This document shows, in pieces, positions 9,516 through 18,865 of a stretch of 39,843 nt of DNA (the stretch's first letter is position 1; each line of letters begins with the position of its first letter). The translations under genes were made by a program, and so were the position numbers. This stretch comes from Actinacidiphila rubida (lineage in GTDB: Bacteria > Actinomycetota > Actinomycetes > Streptomycetales > Streptomycetaceae), in the NCBI RefSeq assembly GCF_900110255.1, contig NZ_FODD01000025.1, positions 1 to 39,843 on the forward strand, written 5' to 3'. Under the pieces are notes generated by a model. That model had not been told where the DNA came from, made no database searches, and saw only the letters and a program-made list of their open reading frames with translations.

Positions 9516-10700
9516 TCAGCGGCGCTTGCCCGAGGGGCGGTTGCGGCTGCCGCGGCTGCCGCGTCCGGGCGGCTGGTTGCGTGCCGGACGGGTGCCGGCG
9601 GCGGCACCCTGGGTGCGCTGGCCGACGACGCCGGCGGCCGCCGTGGCGCCGTCCTCCGGCTCGTCGCCGTCGATTCCGTCGGCGTCGTCGATGACGGCGT
9701 CCTCCGGCTCACCCTGCTCGCCCTTGGCCGCGTCGGCGGCGCGCTTGGCCAGCACCCGCTTGCGCAGCGCCTTCATCCGCGGCTCGCGCTCCTTGAACTC
9801 CGCCACGATCGGGGTGGCGATGAAGATCGAGGAGTAGGCGCCGGCGGTGAGGCCGACGAACAGGGCGAGCGCGATGTCGTTCAGCATGCCGGCGCCGAGG
9901 ATGCCGCCACCGATGAACAGCAGCGCGGCGACCGGCAGCAGGGCGACGACCGTGGTGTTGATCGACCGCACCAGGGTGCTGTTGAGGCTGCGGTTGGCCA
10001 CGTCGCTGTACGTGAACTTGCTCTGCTTGGTGATGTCCTTGCTGGCTTCCTTCAGACCGTCGAAGACGACGACGGTGTCGTAGAGGGAGTAGCCGAGGAT
10101 CGTCAGCAGACCGATCACCGTGCCGGGCGTGACCTCGAAGCCCACCAGGGCGTAGACGCCGACGGTGATCGTGAGGTCGTGGAGCAGCGCGACGAGGGCC
10201 GCGACCGCCATGCGCCACTCGAAGGCGATCGCGAGGTAGACGACCACCAGCACCAGGAAGATGATCAGGCCCTCGAAGGCCTTCTGGGAGATCTCCTTGC
10301 CCCAGCTGGGGCCGACGATCTCCGCGTCGATCTTGTCCTTGGGCATGTTCAGCGACTGGGCGATCTGCTGCTGCGACTGCTTCGACGCGTCCGTGGACAG
10401 GCCGCTGACCTGGATGCGCACGCCGCCGTTGCCGAGCTTCTGCACCGTCGCGTCGTGGCCGCCGGTGTCCCCGGAGATCTTGTTCTGCACGTCGGAGACG
10501 GACATCGTCGTCTTCGGGGTGTTGAAGACGGCGCCGCCGGAGAACTCGATGCCCTCCTTGAGGCCGTTCACGGCCAGGCCGACGATGGCCACGATCGTGA
10601 TCAGGATCGAGATCCCGTACCAGATCTTGCGCTTGCCGACGAAGTCGTAACTGACCTCGCCCCGGTGCAGCTTGTGCCCGAGGGTGCCGAGCTTGGACAT
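9516..10700 (-). CDS. secF: Protein translocase subunit SecF
   Basis: A 394-residue RND-like membrane subunit that works with SecD to pull preproteins through SecYEG using the proton gradient. Seen: a first membrane helix (about 30-48), the extracytoplasmic P4 domain opening with GIEFSGGAVFN, and five C-terminal helices (about 145-310) with the conserved LLHDLTITVGVYAL, TILGYSLYDTVVVFD and RSINTT segments. The C-terminus carries an unusual cytoplasmic extension of about 70 residues: an acidic stretch, then a basic Gly/Arg/Pro-rich tail ending RGSRGSRNRPSGKRR. The ATG shares one base with the secD stop codon (TGATG), so the two are translationally coupled. Confidence 0.96.
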   Translation of the reverse strand: MSKLGTLGHKLHRGEVSYDFVGKRKIWYGISILITIVAIVGLAVNGLKEGIEFSGGAVFNTPKTTMSVSDVQNKISGDTGGHDATVQKLGNGGVRIQVSGLSTDASKQSQQQIAQSLNMPKDKIDAEIVGPSWGKEISQKAFEGLIIFLVLVVVYLAIAFEWRMAVAALVALLHDLTITVGVYALVGFEVTPGTVIGLLTILGYSLYDTVVVFDGLKEASKDITKQSKFTYSDVANRSLNSTLVRSINTTVVALLPVAALLFIGGGILGAGMLNDIALALFVGLTAGAYSSIFIATPIVAEFKEREPRMKALRKRVLAKRAADAAKGEQGEPEDAVIDDADGIDGDEPEDGATAAAGVVGQRTQGAAAGTRPARNQPPGRGSRGSRNRPSGKRR

Positions 10701-12481
10701 CAGGCTTCCTTCGTCTCGGAGGGCTTGCGGCGGACACTGCGCAGGGGTGCTCGACGCACTCCGAGGCTCTCGGGGTTCAGGCCGGACCACTTGTGGCCCT
10801 TCGCGAAGAACGGCCGGGTCGCCAGGATCGTCATCAGCGGCTTGGTGAACAGGAACACCACCGCCACGTCGAGGAGCGTGGTGAGCCCCAGCGTGAACGC
10901 GAAGCCCTGGACCTTGCCGACCGAGACCACGAACAGCACTGCGGCGGCCAGGAAGGACACGAAGTCGGACACCAGGATGGTGCGACGGGCGCGCGGCCAG
11001 CCGCGGGCGACCGCGGGCTGCAGGGACCGGCCGTCGCGCAACTCGTCCCTGATCCGTTCGAAGAACACGATGAACGAGTCGGCGGTGATACCGATGGCCA
11101 CGATGGCACCGCAGACGGCCGGCAGGTTGAGCGCGAAGCCGATCGCCGAACCGAGCAGGCACATCAGCGTGTAGGTCAGGACGGCGGAGACCAGGAGGCT
11201 CGCGAGGGCGACCAGGCTCAGACCGCGGTAGTACGCGACCAGGTAGAGCACGACCAGCGCGAGGCCGACGGCGCCGGCGATCAGGCCGCCGCGCAGCTGC
11301 TCACCGCCGAGGGCGGCGGAGACGGTGGTCTTGTCCTGGATGTCGAAGGCCAGCGGGAGCGAGCCGTACTTCAGGACGTTCGCCAGGTCCTCGGCGGACT
11401 GCTGGGTGAAGCTGCCGGAGATCTGGGCGCTGCCGCCGGTGAGGGCCTGGGAGACGGACGGGGCGGACTGCACGTCGCCGTCCAGGTCGATGGCGAACTG
11501 GTTGTTCGGCGTCTGCTGGCTGGCCAGCTGGCCGGTCACCGAGGTGAACTGCTTGGACCCGGACCCGTCGAAGGTCAGGTTGACGACCCAGCCGTTGCCC
11601 TGCTGGGTGTCGAAGGCCGCGTTGGCGCTGGTGACGCGCTTGCCGTCGATGAGGGACGGGCCGAGCGCGTACTTGATCCACTGGCCGCCGGACTGGCCGC
11701 AGGCGACGACCTTCTCGCCGGCCTTGTTGTTCTCGACCGCGGTCGCGCGCTGGTTGGGGTCGGTGCAGTCCAGCTTCTCAAGCTTGGCCTGCAGGTCGGC
11801 CGGGATGCTGGTGTCGGCGGCCGCCGTGCTGCCGGTCGTACCGGTCGCCGGAGCGGTGGGGACCGGCGCCGTCGGGGACGGCGTCGGGGCCTTGTCCGTA
11901 CCGGACTTCAGCGCGTCGGTGACGGCGCGGCCCTGCGGGCTGGCGCTGTTCGACGGCGTCGCGGTCGACTTCGAGGTCGCGGTGGACTTCGGCGTCGCGG
12001 TGGACTTGGGGGTGGCGCTGCCCGAAGGCGTAGGCGTCGCGCTCCCGGAGGGGGCGGGCGTGGGCTTCGTCGGCGTGCCCGGAAGCTGGGCCAGGACCTG
12101 GCGGAAGTACAGCTGGGCGGTCGTGCCCACCTGCTTCTCGGCCTGGTCGGCGTTGGTGCCCTTGGGGATGTTGACGATGATGTTCTTCGAGCCCTGGGTC
12201 TGGACCTCGGCCTCGGAGACACCCAGGCCGTTGACACGGCGGTTGATGATGTCGACCGCCGTGTTCATGTTGGCCTTGTTGACCGCGCTCCCCTGGTTGG
12301 CCTTGGCCTGCAGGGTGATGCTGACACCGCCGGCGAGGTCGATGCCCAGGCGCGGCGTCCTCTGGCCGGAAAGGAAGATTCCCCCGGTCAGTGCCACCAG
12401 GGCGATGAGGATCACGGCCAGGGCGCGCCCGGGGTACCCCTGGCTCCCCGAGGACCTGCGGCCCTTCTTGGCTGCTGCCAC
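10700..12481 (-). CDS. secD: Protein translocase subunit SecD
   Basis: A 593-residue partner of SecF. An N-terminal membrane helix (about 20-38) is followed by GIDLAGGVSITLQA, a large extracytoplasmic domain, and five C-terminal helices (from about residue 395) with the family segments LGLALVVLYLVAYYRG and ITADSFIVFFERIRDEL. Within the extracytoplasmic domain (about residues 135-240) lies a low-complexity Pro/Ser/Thr/Ala insertion with KSTATP repeats, encoded by 18-base tandem repeats at 11955-12008; a second Thr/Pro/Ala-rich stretch follows. The GTG at 12481 has GGGAGA about 11 bases upstream. It forms an operon with yajC upstream (86-base gap containing a small hairpin) and secF downstream. 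Confidence 0.96.
   Translation of the reverse strand: MAAAKKGRRSSGSQGYPGRALAVILIALVALTGGIFLSGQRTPRLGIDLAGGVSITLQAKANQGSAVNKANMNTAVDIINRRVNGLGVSEAEVQTQGSKNIIVNIPKGTNADQAEKQVGTTAQLYFRQVLAQLPGTPTKPTPAPSGSATPTPSGSATPKSTATPKSTATSKSTATPSNSASPQGRAVTDALKSGTDKAPTPSPTAPVPTAPATGTTGSTAAADTSIPADLQAKLEKLDCTDPNQRATAVENNKAGEKVVACGQSGGQWIKYALGPSLIDGKRVTSANAAFDTQQGNGWVVNLTFDGSGSKQFTSVTGQLASQQTPNNQFAIDLDGDVQSAPSVSQALTGGSAQISGSFTQQSAEDLANVLKYGSLPLAFDIQDKTTVSAALGGEQLRGGLIAGAVGLALVVLYLVAYYRGLSLVALASLLVSAVLTYTLMCLLGSAIGFALNLPAVCGAIVAIGITADSFIVFFERIRDELRDGRSLQPAVARGWPRARRTILVSDFVSFLAAAVLFVVSVGKVQGFAFTLGLTTLLDVAVVFLFTKPLMTILATRPFFAKGHKWSGLNPESLGVRRAPLRSVRRKPSETKEA
11955..12008 (-). repeat. Three 18-bp in-frame repeats in secD
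   Basis: Three imperfect tandem 18-base units (11955-11972, 11973-11990, 11991-12008) encode the K-S-T-A-T-P/S linker repeats of SecD. Because the unit is a multiple of three, copy number can change without a frameshift. Confidence 0.8.
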
Positions 12482-12503
12482 CTTCTTGATTCTCCCTGTC
12501 CTA

Positions 12504-12533
12504 CCGCCCCGGGCCTGAGCCCCGCTGGGGCGG
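12504..12533 (-). promoter_or_regulatory. Hairpin in the yajC-secD gap
   Basis: A 7-bp stem (12504-12510 with 12527-12533) stacked on a 4-bp stem (12511-12514 with 12519-12522) with a 4-base bulge. It may lower readthrough from yajC into secD or protect the mRNA. No U-run. Confidence 0.4.
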
Positions 12534-12567
12534 CCACGAGTGTTGTGAAGCCGGACCCTTGCTGAGG

Positions 12568-13047
12568 CTACTTGGCGTCGCGCGCGGCGCTGCCGTTCTG
12601 CTCCGGAGCGGCGTCGGCGGGGGCCTCGGACTTGCTCAGGTCGATCGGCGCGTCCTCGGCCTCGACCTTCGCGTCCTCGGTGCCGGCCTTCGCCTCGTCG
12701 GCGTCGTCGGCGCCGTCCCCCGCGGTGAGCGTGTCGTCACCGTCGTGCTCGACGCCCTCGGGCTCGATGCCGTGCACGATCCGGTTGAACTCGTCCTCGC
12801 CGAGCACCACGGCAATGGCGTTCTTGGCGAAGTGCACGTGGACGCCGTCCGTGAGTTCGAGAAGCACCGTCTCGTCGTTGACCTCCTTCACCACGGCGTA
12901 CATGCCGCCGATGGTGCGGACGCCGGTGCCGGGCTCCATCTTGCTGCGCATCTCCGAAGCCTGACGCTGCTTGTTCTTCGCGGACCGCGACATCATGAAC
13001 ATGACGCCGACGATCAGGATCAGGGGGAGGAGGATTCCGATGTTCAC
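12568..13047 (-). CDS. yajC: Preprotein translocase accessory subunit YajC
   Basis: A 159-residue single-pass membrane protein of the SecDF-YajC complex. A hydrophobic helix at the N-terminus (IGILLPLILIVGVMFMM) is followed by the family core (SRSAKNKQRQASEMRSKM, then GTGVRTIGGMYAVVKEV) and a long acidic Glu/Asp/Ala-rich C-terminal tail (about 75 residues) beyond the usual YajC length of about 110. The GTG at 13047 (VNIGILLP) is chosen because AAGGA lies about 11 bases upstream; an in-frame GTG at 13074 lacks any such site but cannot be excluded. First gene of the yajC-secD-secF operon. Confidence 0.9.
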   Translation of the reverse strand: MNIGILLPLILIVGVMFMMSRSAKNKQRQASEMRSKMEPGTGVRTIGGMYAVVKEVNDETVLLELTDGVHVHFAKNAIAVVLGEDEFNRIVHGIEPEGVEHDGDDTLTAGDGADDADEAKAGTEDAKVEAEDAPIDLSKSEAPADAAPEQNGSAARDAK

Positions 13048-13208
13048 GGTCTGGACATTCCTTCGCGCGGCCACGTGGGGATGGCCTGGATTTCGGGGGT
13101 GGATGCCAATCCGGAGGAAGGGCGTCGGCGGAGTCTAAGGGCTGGCTCGCCGCTGGAACAACGCCAAGCATGGCACTGCAGTTCCTGACAGCAAGACTCT
13201 CACGGAGC

Positions 13209-14306
13209 TCAAGGCCCGAAAAGACCGTCCTGTCCGGTTCCCGGGTGATCTGTCCCACTCCCCCCGGCGGCCAGCGGCGCCCCTTGGGGCGCGACCAGCC
13301 CGAGATGCGACCAGGCGGCGGGGGTCGCGATCCGGCCACGCGGCGTGCGGGCCAGCAGCCCCTCGCGGACGAGGAACGGCTCGGCGACCTCCTCGACGGT
13401 CTCGCGCTCCTCGCCGACCGCGACCGCGAGCGTCGACAGACCCACCGGTCCGCCGCCGAAGAGCGTCAGCAGGGCGCGCAGCACCGCGAGGTCCAGCCGG
13501 TCCAGACCCCGCTCGTCGACCTCGTAGACCTCCAGGGCGCGGGCGGCCACCTCGCGGGTGACCCTGCCGTCCGCCTCGACCTGCGCGTAGTCCCGCACAC
13601 GGCGCAGCAGGCGGTTGGCGATGCGCGGGGTGCCGCGGGAGCGCCCGGCGATCTCCGAGGCGCCCTCGGCGGTCACCTCCACGTCCAGCAGCGCGGCGGA
13701 GCGGTGGATCACCCGCCCGAGCTCGGCGGGGGCGTAGAACTCCATGTGGCCGGTGAAGCCGAAGCGGTCGCGCAGCGGCGGCGGCAGCAGGCCGGCCCGG
13801 GTGGTGGCGCCGACCAGGGTGAAGGCCGGCAGCTCCAGCGGGATGGCGGTGGCCCCCGGGCCCTTGCCGACGATCACGTCGACCCGGAAGTCCTCCATGG
13901 CCATGTAGAGCATCTCCTCGGCCGGGCGCGACATCCGGTGGATCTCGTCCAGGAACAGCACCTCGCCCTCCTGCAGCGAGGACAGGATGGCCGCGAGGTC
14001 GCCGGCGTGCTGGATGGCGGGGCCCGAGGTGATGCGGATGGGGACGCCCATCTCCGCCGCGATGATCATCGACAGGGTGGTCTTGCCGAGCCCCGGTGCG
14101 CCGGAGAGCAGCACGTGGTCGGCGGTGCCGCCGCGCTTGCGGGCGGCCTGCAGCACCAGCCCGAGCTGCTGCCTGACCCGCTCCTGGCCGACGAACTCCG
14201 TGAGGTCCTTCGGCCGCAGCGCCGCGTCGACCGCCTGGTCCTCGCGGTCGGCGGCGGAGCCGACCAGTCGCTCGGGCGTCTCGGCGGTGGCGTCGTCCCA
14301 GTTCAT
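13209..14306 (-). CDS. ruvB: Holliday junction branch migration helicase RuvB
   Basis: A 365-residue AAA+ motor of the RuvABC resolvasome, driving branch migration of Holliday junctions. Walker A (GAPGLGKTT), Walker B (LFLDEIHRM), sensor and arginine-finger region (LVGATTRAGLLPPPLRDRFG) and the C-terminal winged-helix domain (RTPRGRIATP) are all present. The ATG at 14306 gives MNWDDATAETPERLV, a typical actinobacterial start; its ribosome-binding site (GAGAG) is weak. It lies 118 bases after ruvA, in a leader with repeated GGGTCCG words. Confidence 0.97.
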   Translation of the reverse strand: MNWDDATAETPERLVGSAADREDQAVDAALRPKDLTEFVGQERVRQQLGLVLQAARKRGGTADHVLLSGAPGLGKTTLSMIIAAEMGVPIRITSGPAIQHAGDLAAILSSLQEGEVLFLDEIHRMSRPAEEMLYMAMEDFRVDVIVGKGPGATAIPLELPAFTLVGATTRAGLLPPPLRDRFGFTGHMEFYAPAELGRVIHRSAALLDVEVTAEGASEIAGRSRGTPRIANRLLRRVRDYAQVEADGRVTREVAARALEVYEVDERGLDRLDLAVLRALLTLFGGGPVGLSTLAVAVGEERETVEEVAEPFLVREGLLARTPRGRIATPAAWSHLGLVAPQGAPLAAGGSGTDHPGTGQDGLFGP

Positions 14307-14424
14307 CAGTGGTCTCTCGGGTCCGGGAGGGGCAGTGGGTCGTGGGGGTGAGGGGTCCGGGGGTGAAGGGCCGGGGTGAACGGGTCCGAGGACCCGCGGG
14401 TCCGGAGCGGGAGGCGTCGGCGGG
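14307..14424. repeat. GGGTCCG-rich ruvA-ruvB spacer
   Basis: The spacer contains four GGGTCCG words (14319, 14353, 14382, 14398), with a fifth just inside ruvA at 14430. A short stem (14381-14386 with 14391-14396) is possible. Function unknown; it may be drift in G-rich DNA. Confidence 0.4.
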
Positions 14425-15033
14425 TCAGCGGGTCCGGTTGAGGGTCTGCAGGGCGGCACGCAGCAGCGCGCCGACGTCGGGCCGGTCGGCGGCCTCGGCC
14501 TGCGGGGCGACGGCCGCCACCGCGTCGTCGGCCTCCCGGGCGGCGTAGCCCAGGCCCAGCAGCGCGCCGTGCAGCTGGTCCCGCCAGGAGGCCGGGGCGG
14601 CGGCCGCGGCCTGCCGGACCGCGGTGCCGACGGGGGCACCGAGCCGGTCCTTGAGTTCGAGCAGCAGGCGCTGGGCACCCTTCTTCCCGATGCCCGGCAC
14701 GGCGGTCAGCGCCTTCTCGTCGCCGGCGGCCACCGCGGCCCGCAGCGCGTCCGGCGCGTGCACCGCGAGCATCGTCTGGGCCAGCCGCGGGCCGACGCCG
14801 CTGACGGTCTGCAGCAGCTCGAAGACCTGCCGCTCGTCGTCGTCGGCGAAGCCGTAGAGGGTCAGCGAGTCCTCGCGGACCACGAGCGACGTGGCCAGCC
14901 GGGCGGGCTGGCCGATCCGCAGCGCGGCCAGCGTGTTCGGGGCGCACTGGACGGCCATGCCCACCCCGCCGACCTCGATGACGGCGGTGTCGGGGGCGAG
15001 GGCGGCGACCTGGCCGCTGACGAAGGCGATCAC
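14425..15033 (-). CDS. ruvA: Holliday junction DNA helicase subunit RuvA
   Basis: A 202-residue junction-binding subunit. It shows the N-terminal OB-fold domain (IAFVSGQVAAL, then LYGFADDDERQVFELL), two helix-hairpin-helix motifs (VSGVGPRLAQTMLA and VPGIGKKGAQRLLLELKDRL), and the C-terminal domain that contacts RuvB (ALLGLGY through AALQTLNR). The GTG at 15033 overlaps the ruvC stop codon by four bases (GTGA). It forms the ruvC-ruvA-ruvB operon. Confidence 0.96.
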   Translation of the reverse strand: MIAFVSGQVAALAPDTAVIEVGGVGMAVQCAPNTLAALRIGQPARLATSLVVREDSLTLYGFADDDERQVFELLQTVSGVGPRLAQTMLAVHAPDALRAAVAAGDEKALTAVPGIGKKGAQRLLLELKDRLGAPVGTAVRQAAAAAPASWRDQLHGALLGLGYAAREADDAVAAVAPQAEAADRPDVGALLRAALQTLNRTR

Positions 15034-15569
15034 CTGGCGGGCTCCTGGGTTCGTACGGCGCGGTGCTGGGCGACGGCCTGCTGGAGGCGGCCGGCGGCGG
15101 CACCGCGCCAGATGTGGCAGATGGCCAGCGCGAGCGCATCGGCGGCGTCCGCGGGTTTGGGCGGGGCGTCGAGCCGCAGCAGCCGGGTGACCATCTGGCC
15201 GACCTGGGCCTTGTCGGCGCGGCCGCTGCCGGTGACGGCGGCCTTGACCTCGCTGGGGGTGTGCAGGTGGACCGGCAGGCCGCGCCGGGCCGCGCACAGG
15301 ATGGCGACCGCGCTGGCCTGCGCGGTGCCCATGACGGTGCGGACGTTGTGCTGGCTGAAGACGCGCTCGACGGCGACCGCGTCGGGCCGGTGCTCGTCCA
15401 GCCACTCCTCCAGGCCGCGCTCGATCAGCACCAGCCGGTCGCCGATGGGCGCGTCGGCGGGGGTGCGGATCACGCCGACACCGGCCATCGTCAGCGGCCG
15501 GCCGGCGGTGCCGGCGACCACGCCCACCCCGCACCGGGTCAGCCCCGGGTCCACGCCGAGAACGCGCAC
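15030..15569 (-). CDS. ruvC: Crossover junction endodeoxyribonuclease RuvC
   Basis: A 179-residue Holliday junction resolvase. The four catalytic acids are visible at D7 (GVDPGL), E68 (AVERVF), D141 and D144 (PADAADALALA), matching the E. coli D7/E66/D138/D141 arrangement. The GTG start is preceded by GGAGGGAGGGG. It is the first gene of the ruvCAB operon, with translational coupling to ruvA; a hairpin upstream separates it from yebC. Confidence 0.97.
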   Translation of the reverse strand: MRVLGVDPGLTRCGVGVVAGTAGRPLTMAGVGVIRTPADAPIGDRLVLIERGLEEWLDEHRPDAVAVERVFSQHNVRTVMGTAQASAVAILCAARRGLPVHLHTPSEVKAAVTGSGRADKAQVGQMVTRLLRLDAPPKPADAADALALAICHIWRGAAAGRLQQAVAQHRAVRTQEPAR

Positions 15570-15647
15570 GCCACCCCTCCCTCCGGACCGCTGCCGGCCC
15601 TGCTCCGCCCTGTTCCCGCAGGCTATCGGTTGGCACCGACAAACGAG

Positions 15648-15684
15648 CGAGGGACCGGCGGGGAGTGTCCCCGCCGGCCCCTCG
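15648..15684 (-). terminator. Hairpin terminator after yebC
   Basis: A 17-bp inverted repeat with one mismatch (15648-15664 with 15668-15684) and a 3-base loop, between the yebC stop codon and the ruvC start. Confidence 0.65.
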
Positions 15685-15746
15685 TCCGTCGCTCATCCGT
15701 CGTCCGGTCCCGTGGACGTGCCCCGGAAAGGTGACGCCGGGCGGCG

Positions 15747-16499
15747 TCAGGCGTCGACCTTCTCCATGACCTCGTCGGAGACGTCGAAGTTGGCGAAGAC
15801 GTTCTGCACGTCGTCGCTGTCCTCCAGCGCGTCGATCAGCTTGAAGATCTTCCGCGCCCCGTCCTCGTCCAGCTCCACCTGCATGGTGGGCAGGAAGTTG
15901 GCGTCGGCGGAGTCGTAGTCGATGCCGGCCTCCTGCAGGGCCTTGCGGACCGGCACCAGGTCGGTGGCCTCGCTGATCACCTCGTAGGCCTCGCCGAGGT
16001 CGTTGACCTCCTCCGCGCCCACGTCGAGGACCGCGCCGAGGACGTCGTCCTCGGACAGCTCGCCCTTGGGGACGATCACCACGCCCTTGCGGTTGAACAG
16101 GTACGACACCGAGCCCGGGTCGGCCATCGAGCCGCCGTTGCGGGTCATCGCGACCCGCACGTCGGACGCAGCGCGGTTGCGGTTGTCGGTGAGGCACTCG
16201 ATCAGGACGGCCACGCCGTTGGGGCCGTAGCCCTCGTACATGATCGTCTGGTAGTCGGCGCCGCCGGCCTCCGCGCCGGAGCCGCGCTTCACCGCGCTGT
16301 CGATGTTCTTGTTCGGGACCGACTGCTTCTTGGCCTTCTGGATGGCGTCGAAGAGCGTGGGGTTGCCGTCCGGGTCAGCGCCACCGGTACGGGCCGCGAC
16401 CTCGATGTTCTTGATCAGCTTCGCGAAGAGCTTGCCGCGCTTGGCATCGATCACGGCCTTCTTGTGCTTCGTCGTCGCCCATTTAGAGTGGCCGGACAT
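15747..16499 (-). CDS. yebC: YebC/PmpR family regulatory protein
   Basis: A 250-residue YebC/TACO1-family protein. The N-terminal signature MSGHSKWATTKHKKAVIDA is unmistakable, and the rest follows the family to the acidic C-terminus. Members have been described as DNA-binding transcriptional regulators (PmpR) and, more recently, as factors easing translation through proline stretches; which applies here is open, although the window itself contains proline-rich proteins (SecD linker, PdxT N-terminus). The ATG has AAGGAGA eight bases upstream. Its position next to ruvC is conserved in many bacteria. Confidence 0.96.
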   Translation of the reverse strand: MSGHSKWATTKHKKAVIDAKRGKLFAKLIKNIEVAARTGGADPDGNPTLFDAIQKAKKQSVPNKNIDSAVKRGSGAEAGGADYQTIMYEGYGPNGVAVLIECLTDNRNRAASDVRVAMTRNGGSMADPGSVSYLFNRKGVVIVPKGELSEDDVLGAVLDVGAEEVNDLGEAYEVISEATDLVPVRKALQEAGIDYDSADANFLPTMQVELDEDGARKIFKLIDALEDSDDVQNVFANFDVSDEVMEKVDA

Positions 16500-16565
16500 C
16501 CGACTGTCTCCTTCGCGTCACCGATATCTGTTCTACGTCGCGCGCTCGATCCTACCGGTGCGGGA

Positions 16566-17213
16566 TCAGCTCCCGGTGCGCACTGTGTGCACGAAGAGTT
16601 CATGGACCCGGTGGTCGCCGGTCAGCTCGGGATGGAACGACGTGGCCATCACCCGGCCCTGCCGCACCGCGACGATGTGGCCGCGGTGCTCGGCGAGGAC
16701 CTCCACCCCGGCCCCGACCGACTCCACCCAGGGCGCGCGGATGAAGACGCCCTCGACCGGGCCGCCGGGCACGCCCGTCACGTCGACCAGCGCTTCGAAG
16801 GACTCGTTCTGCCGCCCGAAGGCGTTGCGCCGCACGATCATGTCGATGCCGCCGAAGGTCTCCTGCCCGCTGCGGGGGTCGAGGATCTTGTCGGCGAGCA
16901 TGATCAGCCCGGCGCACGTGCCGTAGACCGGCAGGCCGTCGCGGACGGCCGCGCGCAGCGGCTCCATCAGGCCGAACTGGACGGCCAGCTTGGAGATGGT
17001 GGTGGACTCGCCGCCGGGTATGACCAGGCCGTCGACCGCGGCCAGGTCGGCGGCGCGCCGGACCGGCACGGCCGCGGCGTCCGCCGCGGCCAGTGCCGCC
17101 ATGTGCTCCCGCACGTCGCCCTGGAGCGCCAGGACGCCGATGACCGGCGAACCGGGGGTGCCTGGAGCCGTGGGAGTGCCGGGAGCGGTGGGGGTGCCGG
17201 GGGTGCTGCTCAT
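16566..17213 (-). CDS. pdxT: Pyridoxal 5'-phosphate synthase glutaminase subunit PdxT
   Basis: A 215-residue class I glutamine amidotransferase that releases ammonia for PdxS. The triad is visible: C100 (GTCAGLI), H194 and E196 (FHPELTGD); GGEST and GVLALQGDVREH are family motifs. An extra N-terminal stretch of about 22 residues, made of PGTPTA repeats, precedes the usual start at about IGVLALQG; this is unusual for PdxT. The ATG at 17213 lies eight bases past the pdxS stop codon with no clear Shine-Dalgarno site, which suggests coupled reinitiation. A later GTG, at codon 24 (reading VIGVLALQG) just after the repeats, could be an alternative start. Confidence 0.94.
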   Translation of the reverse strand: MSSTPGTPTAPGTPTAPGTPGSPVIGVLALQGDVREHMAALAAADAAAVPVRRAADLAAVDGLVIPGGESTTISKLAVQFGLMEPLRAAVRDGLPVYGTCAGLIMLADKILDPRSGQETFGGIDMIVRRNAFGRQNESFEALVDVTGVPGGPVEGVFIRAPWVESVGAGVEVLAEHRGHIVAVRQGRVMATSFHPELTGDHRVHELFVHTVRTGS

Positions 17214-17221
17214 CGCGCGGG

Positions 17222-18130
<909 letters not shown>

Positions 18131-18296
18131 GGTGACCTCACTCCTGACGAAAGGACGGATTCGACCATGGTGATGCCAGGGTCTGTCCTTATCGTCCGGC
18201 GCGGCCACCGGGGCCGGAAAGGGCCAATTCCGGGCCAGTGGCTCCCCGTCCGGCCCGGTGGCCCTTCCCGCGCCGCGAGGCCCCGGTCCGCCCGGC

Positions 18297-18854
18297 TCAG
18301 CGGACCGCGGTGGCCCCGCCGTCGCTGGTCAGCGTGACCGGCGGCTCGTCGTCCATCTCGAAGGCCAGCGGGAACGGGGCGTGCCCGGCGAGGCGCAGCC
18401 ACCGCACCACGCGGTGCTCGCGCACCAGGCGGGCCGCGCGCACCGCGTCGTTGTGGAAGCGCCGGGCCATCGGCACCCGCCGTGCCGCCTGGGCGAGTTC
18501 GCCCAGCGCGGCGGTGCCGCCGGGTGCCTCGCGCACCGCGTCGACGGTCTCCGGCTCGGCGAAGACCGCGCGCAGCGCCTGGCTCAACTCGCTCTCGGCC
18601 ACCTCGCGCTGCTCGGGGTCGGCCTGCCGGGCGGCGTGCGCGGACTCGTACAGCACGATGGAGGCCGCCGGGTCGAGCAGGCCCGCGGTCGCCAGTTCCT
18701 GGGCGACGGAGGCGCGCCGCAGCAGTTGCGCGTCGAGGGCGGCCCGGGCGGCGTCGATCCGCGCGTGCAGCCGGTCGAGCCGCCCCGCGGTCCAGCTCAG
18801 GTAGAGCCCGACGGCCACGACGGCCACCGCGACCCAGATGATGGTGGTGGTCAC
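18297..18854 (-). CDS. LemA-like single-pass membrane protein
   Basis: A 185-residue protein of unknown function. An N-terminal membrane helix (about 3-20) is followed by a helical domain whose layout resembles the LemA family: RIDAARAALDAQLLRRASVAQEL near the start and ARRFHNDAVRAARLVREHRV plus a hydrophobic AGHAPFPLAFE near the end. The similarity is from motif recognition only and is moderate. It starts 11 bases after the stop of the mannosyltransferase gene, so it is probably the last gene of the pgsA operon. A weak inverted repeat at about 18213-18236 may end the transcript. Confidence 0.7.
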   Translation of the reverse strand: MTTTIIWVAVAVVAVGLYLSWTAGRLDRLHARIDAARAALDAQLLRRASVAQELATAGLLDPAASIVLYESAHAARQADPEQREVAESELSQALRAVFAEPETVDAVREAPGGTAALGELAQAARRVPMARRFHNDAVRAARLVREHRVVRWLRLAGHAPFPLAFEMDDEPPVTLTSDGGATAVR

Positions 18855-18865
18855 GGGCGGTAAGG

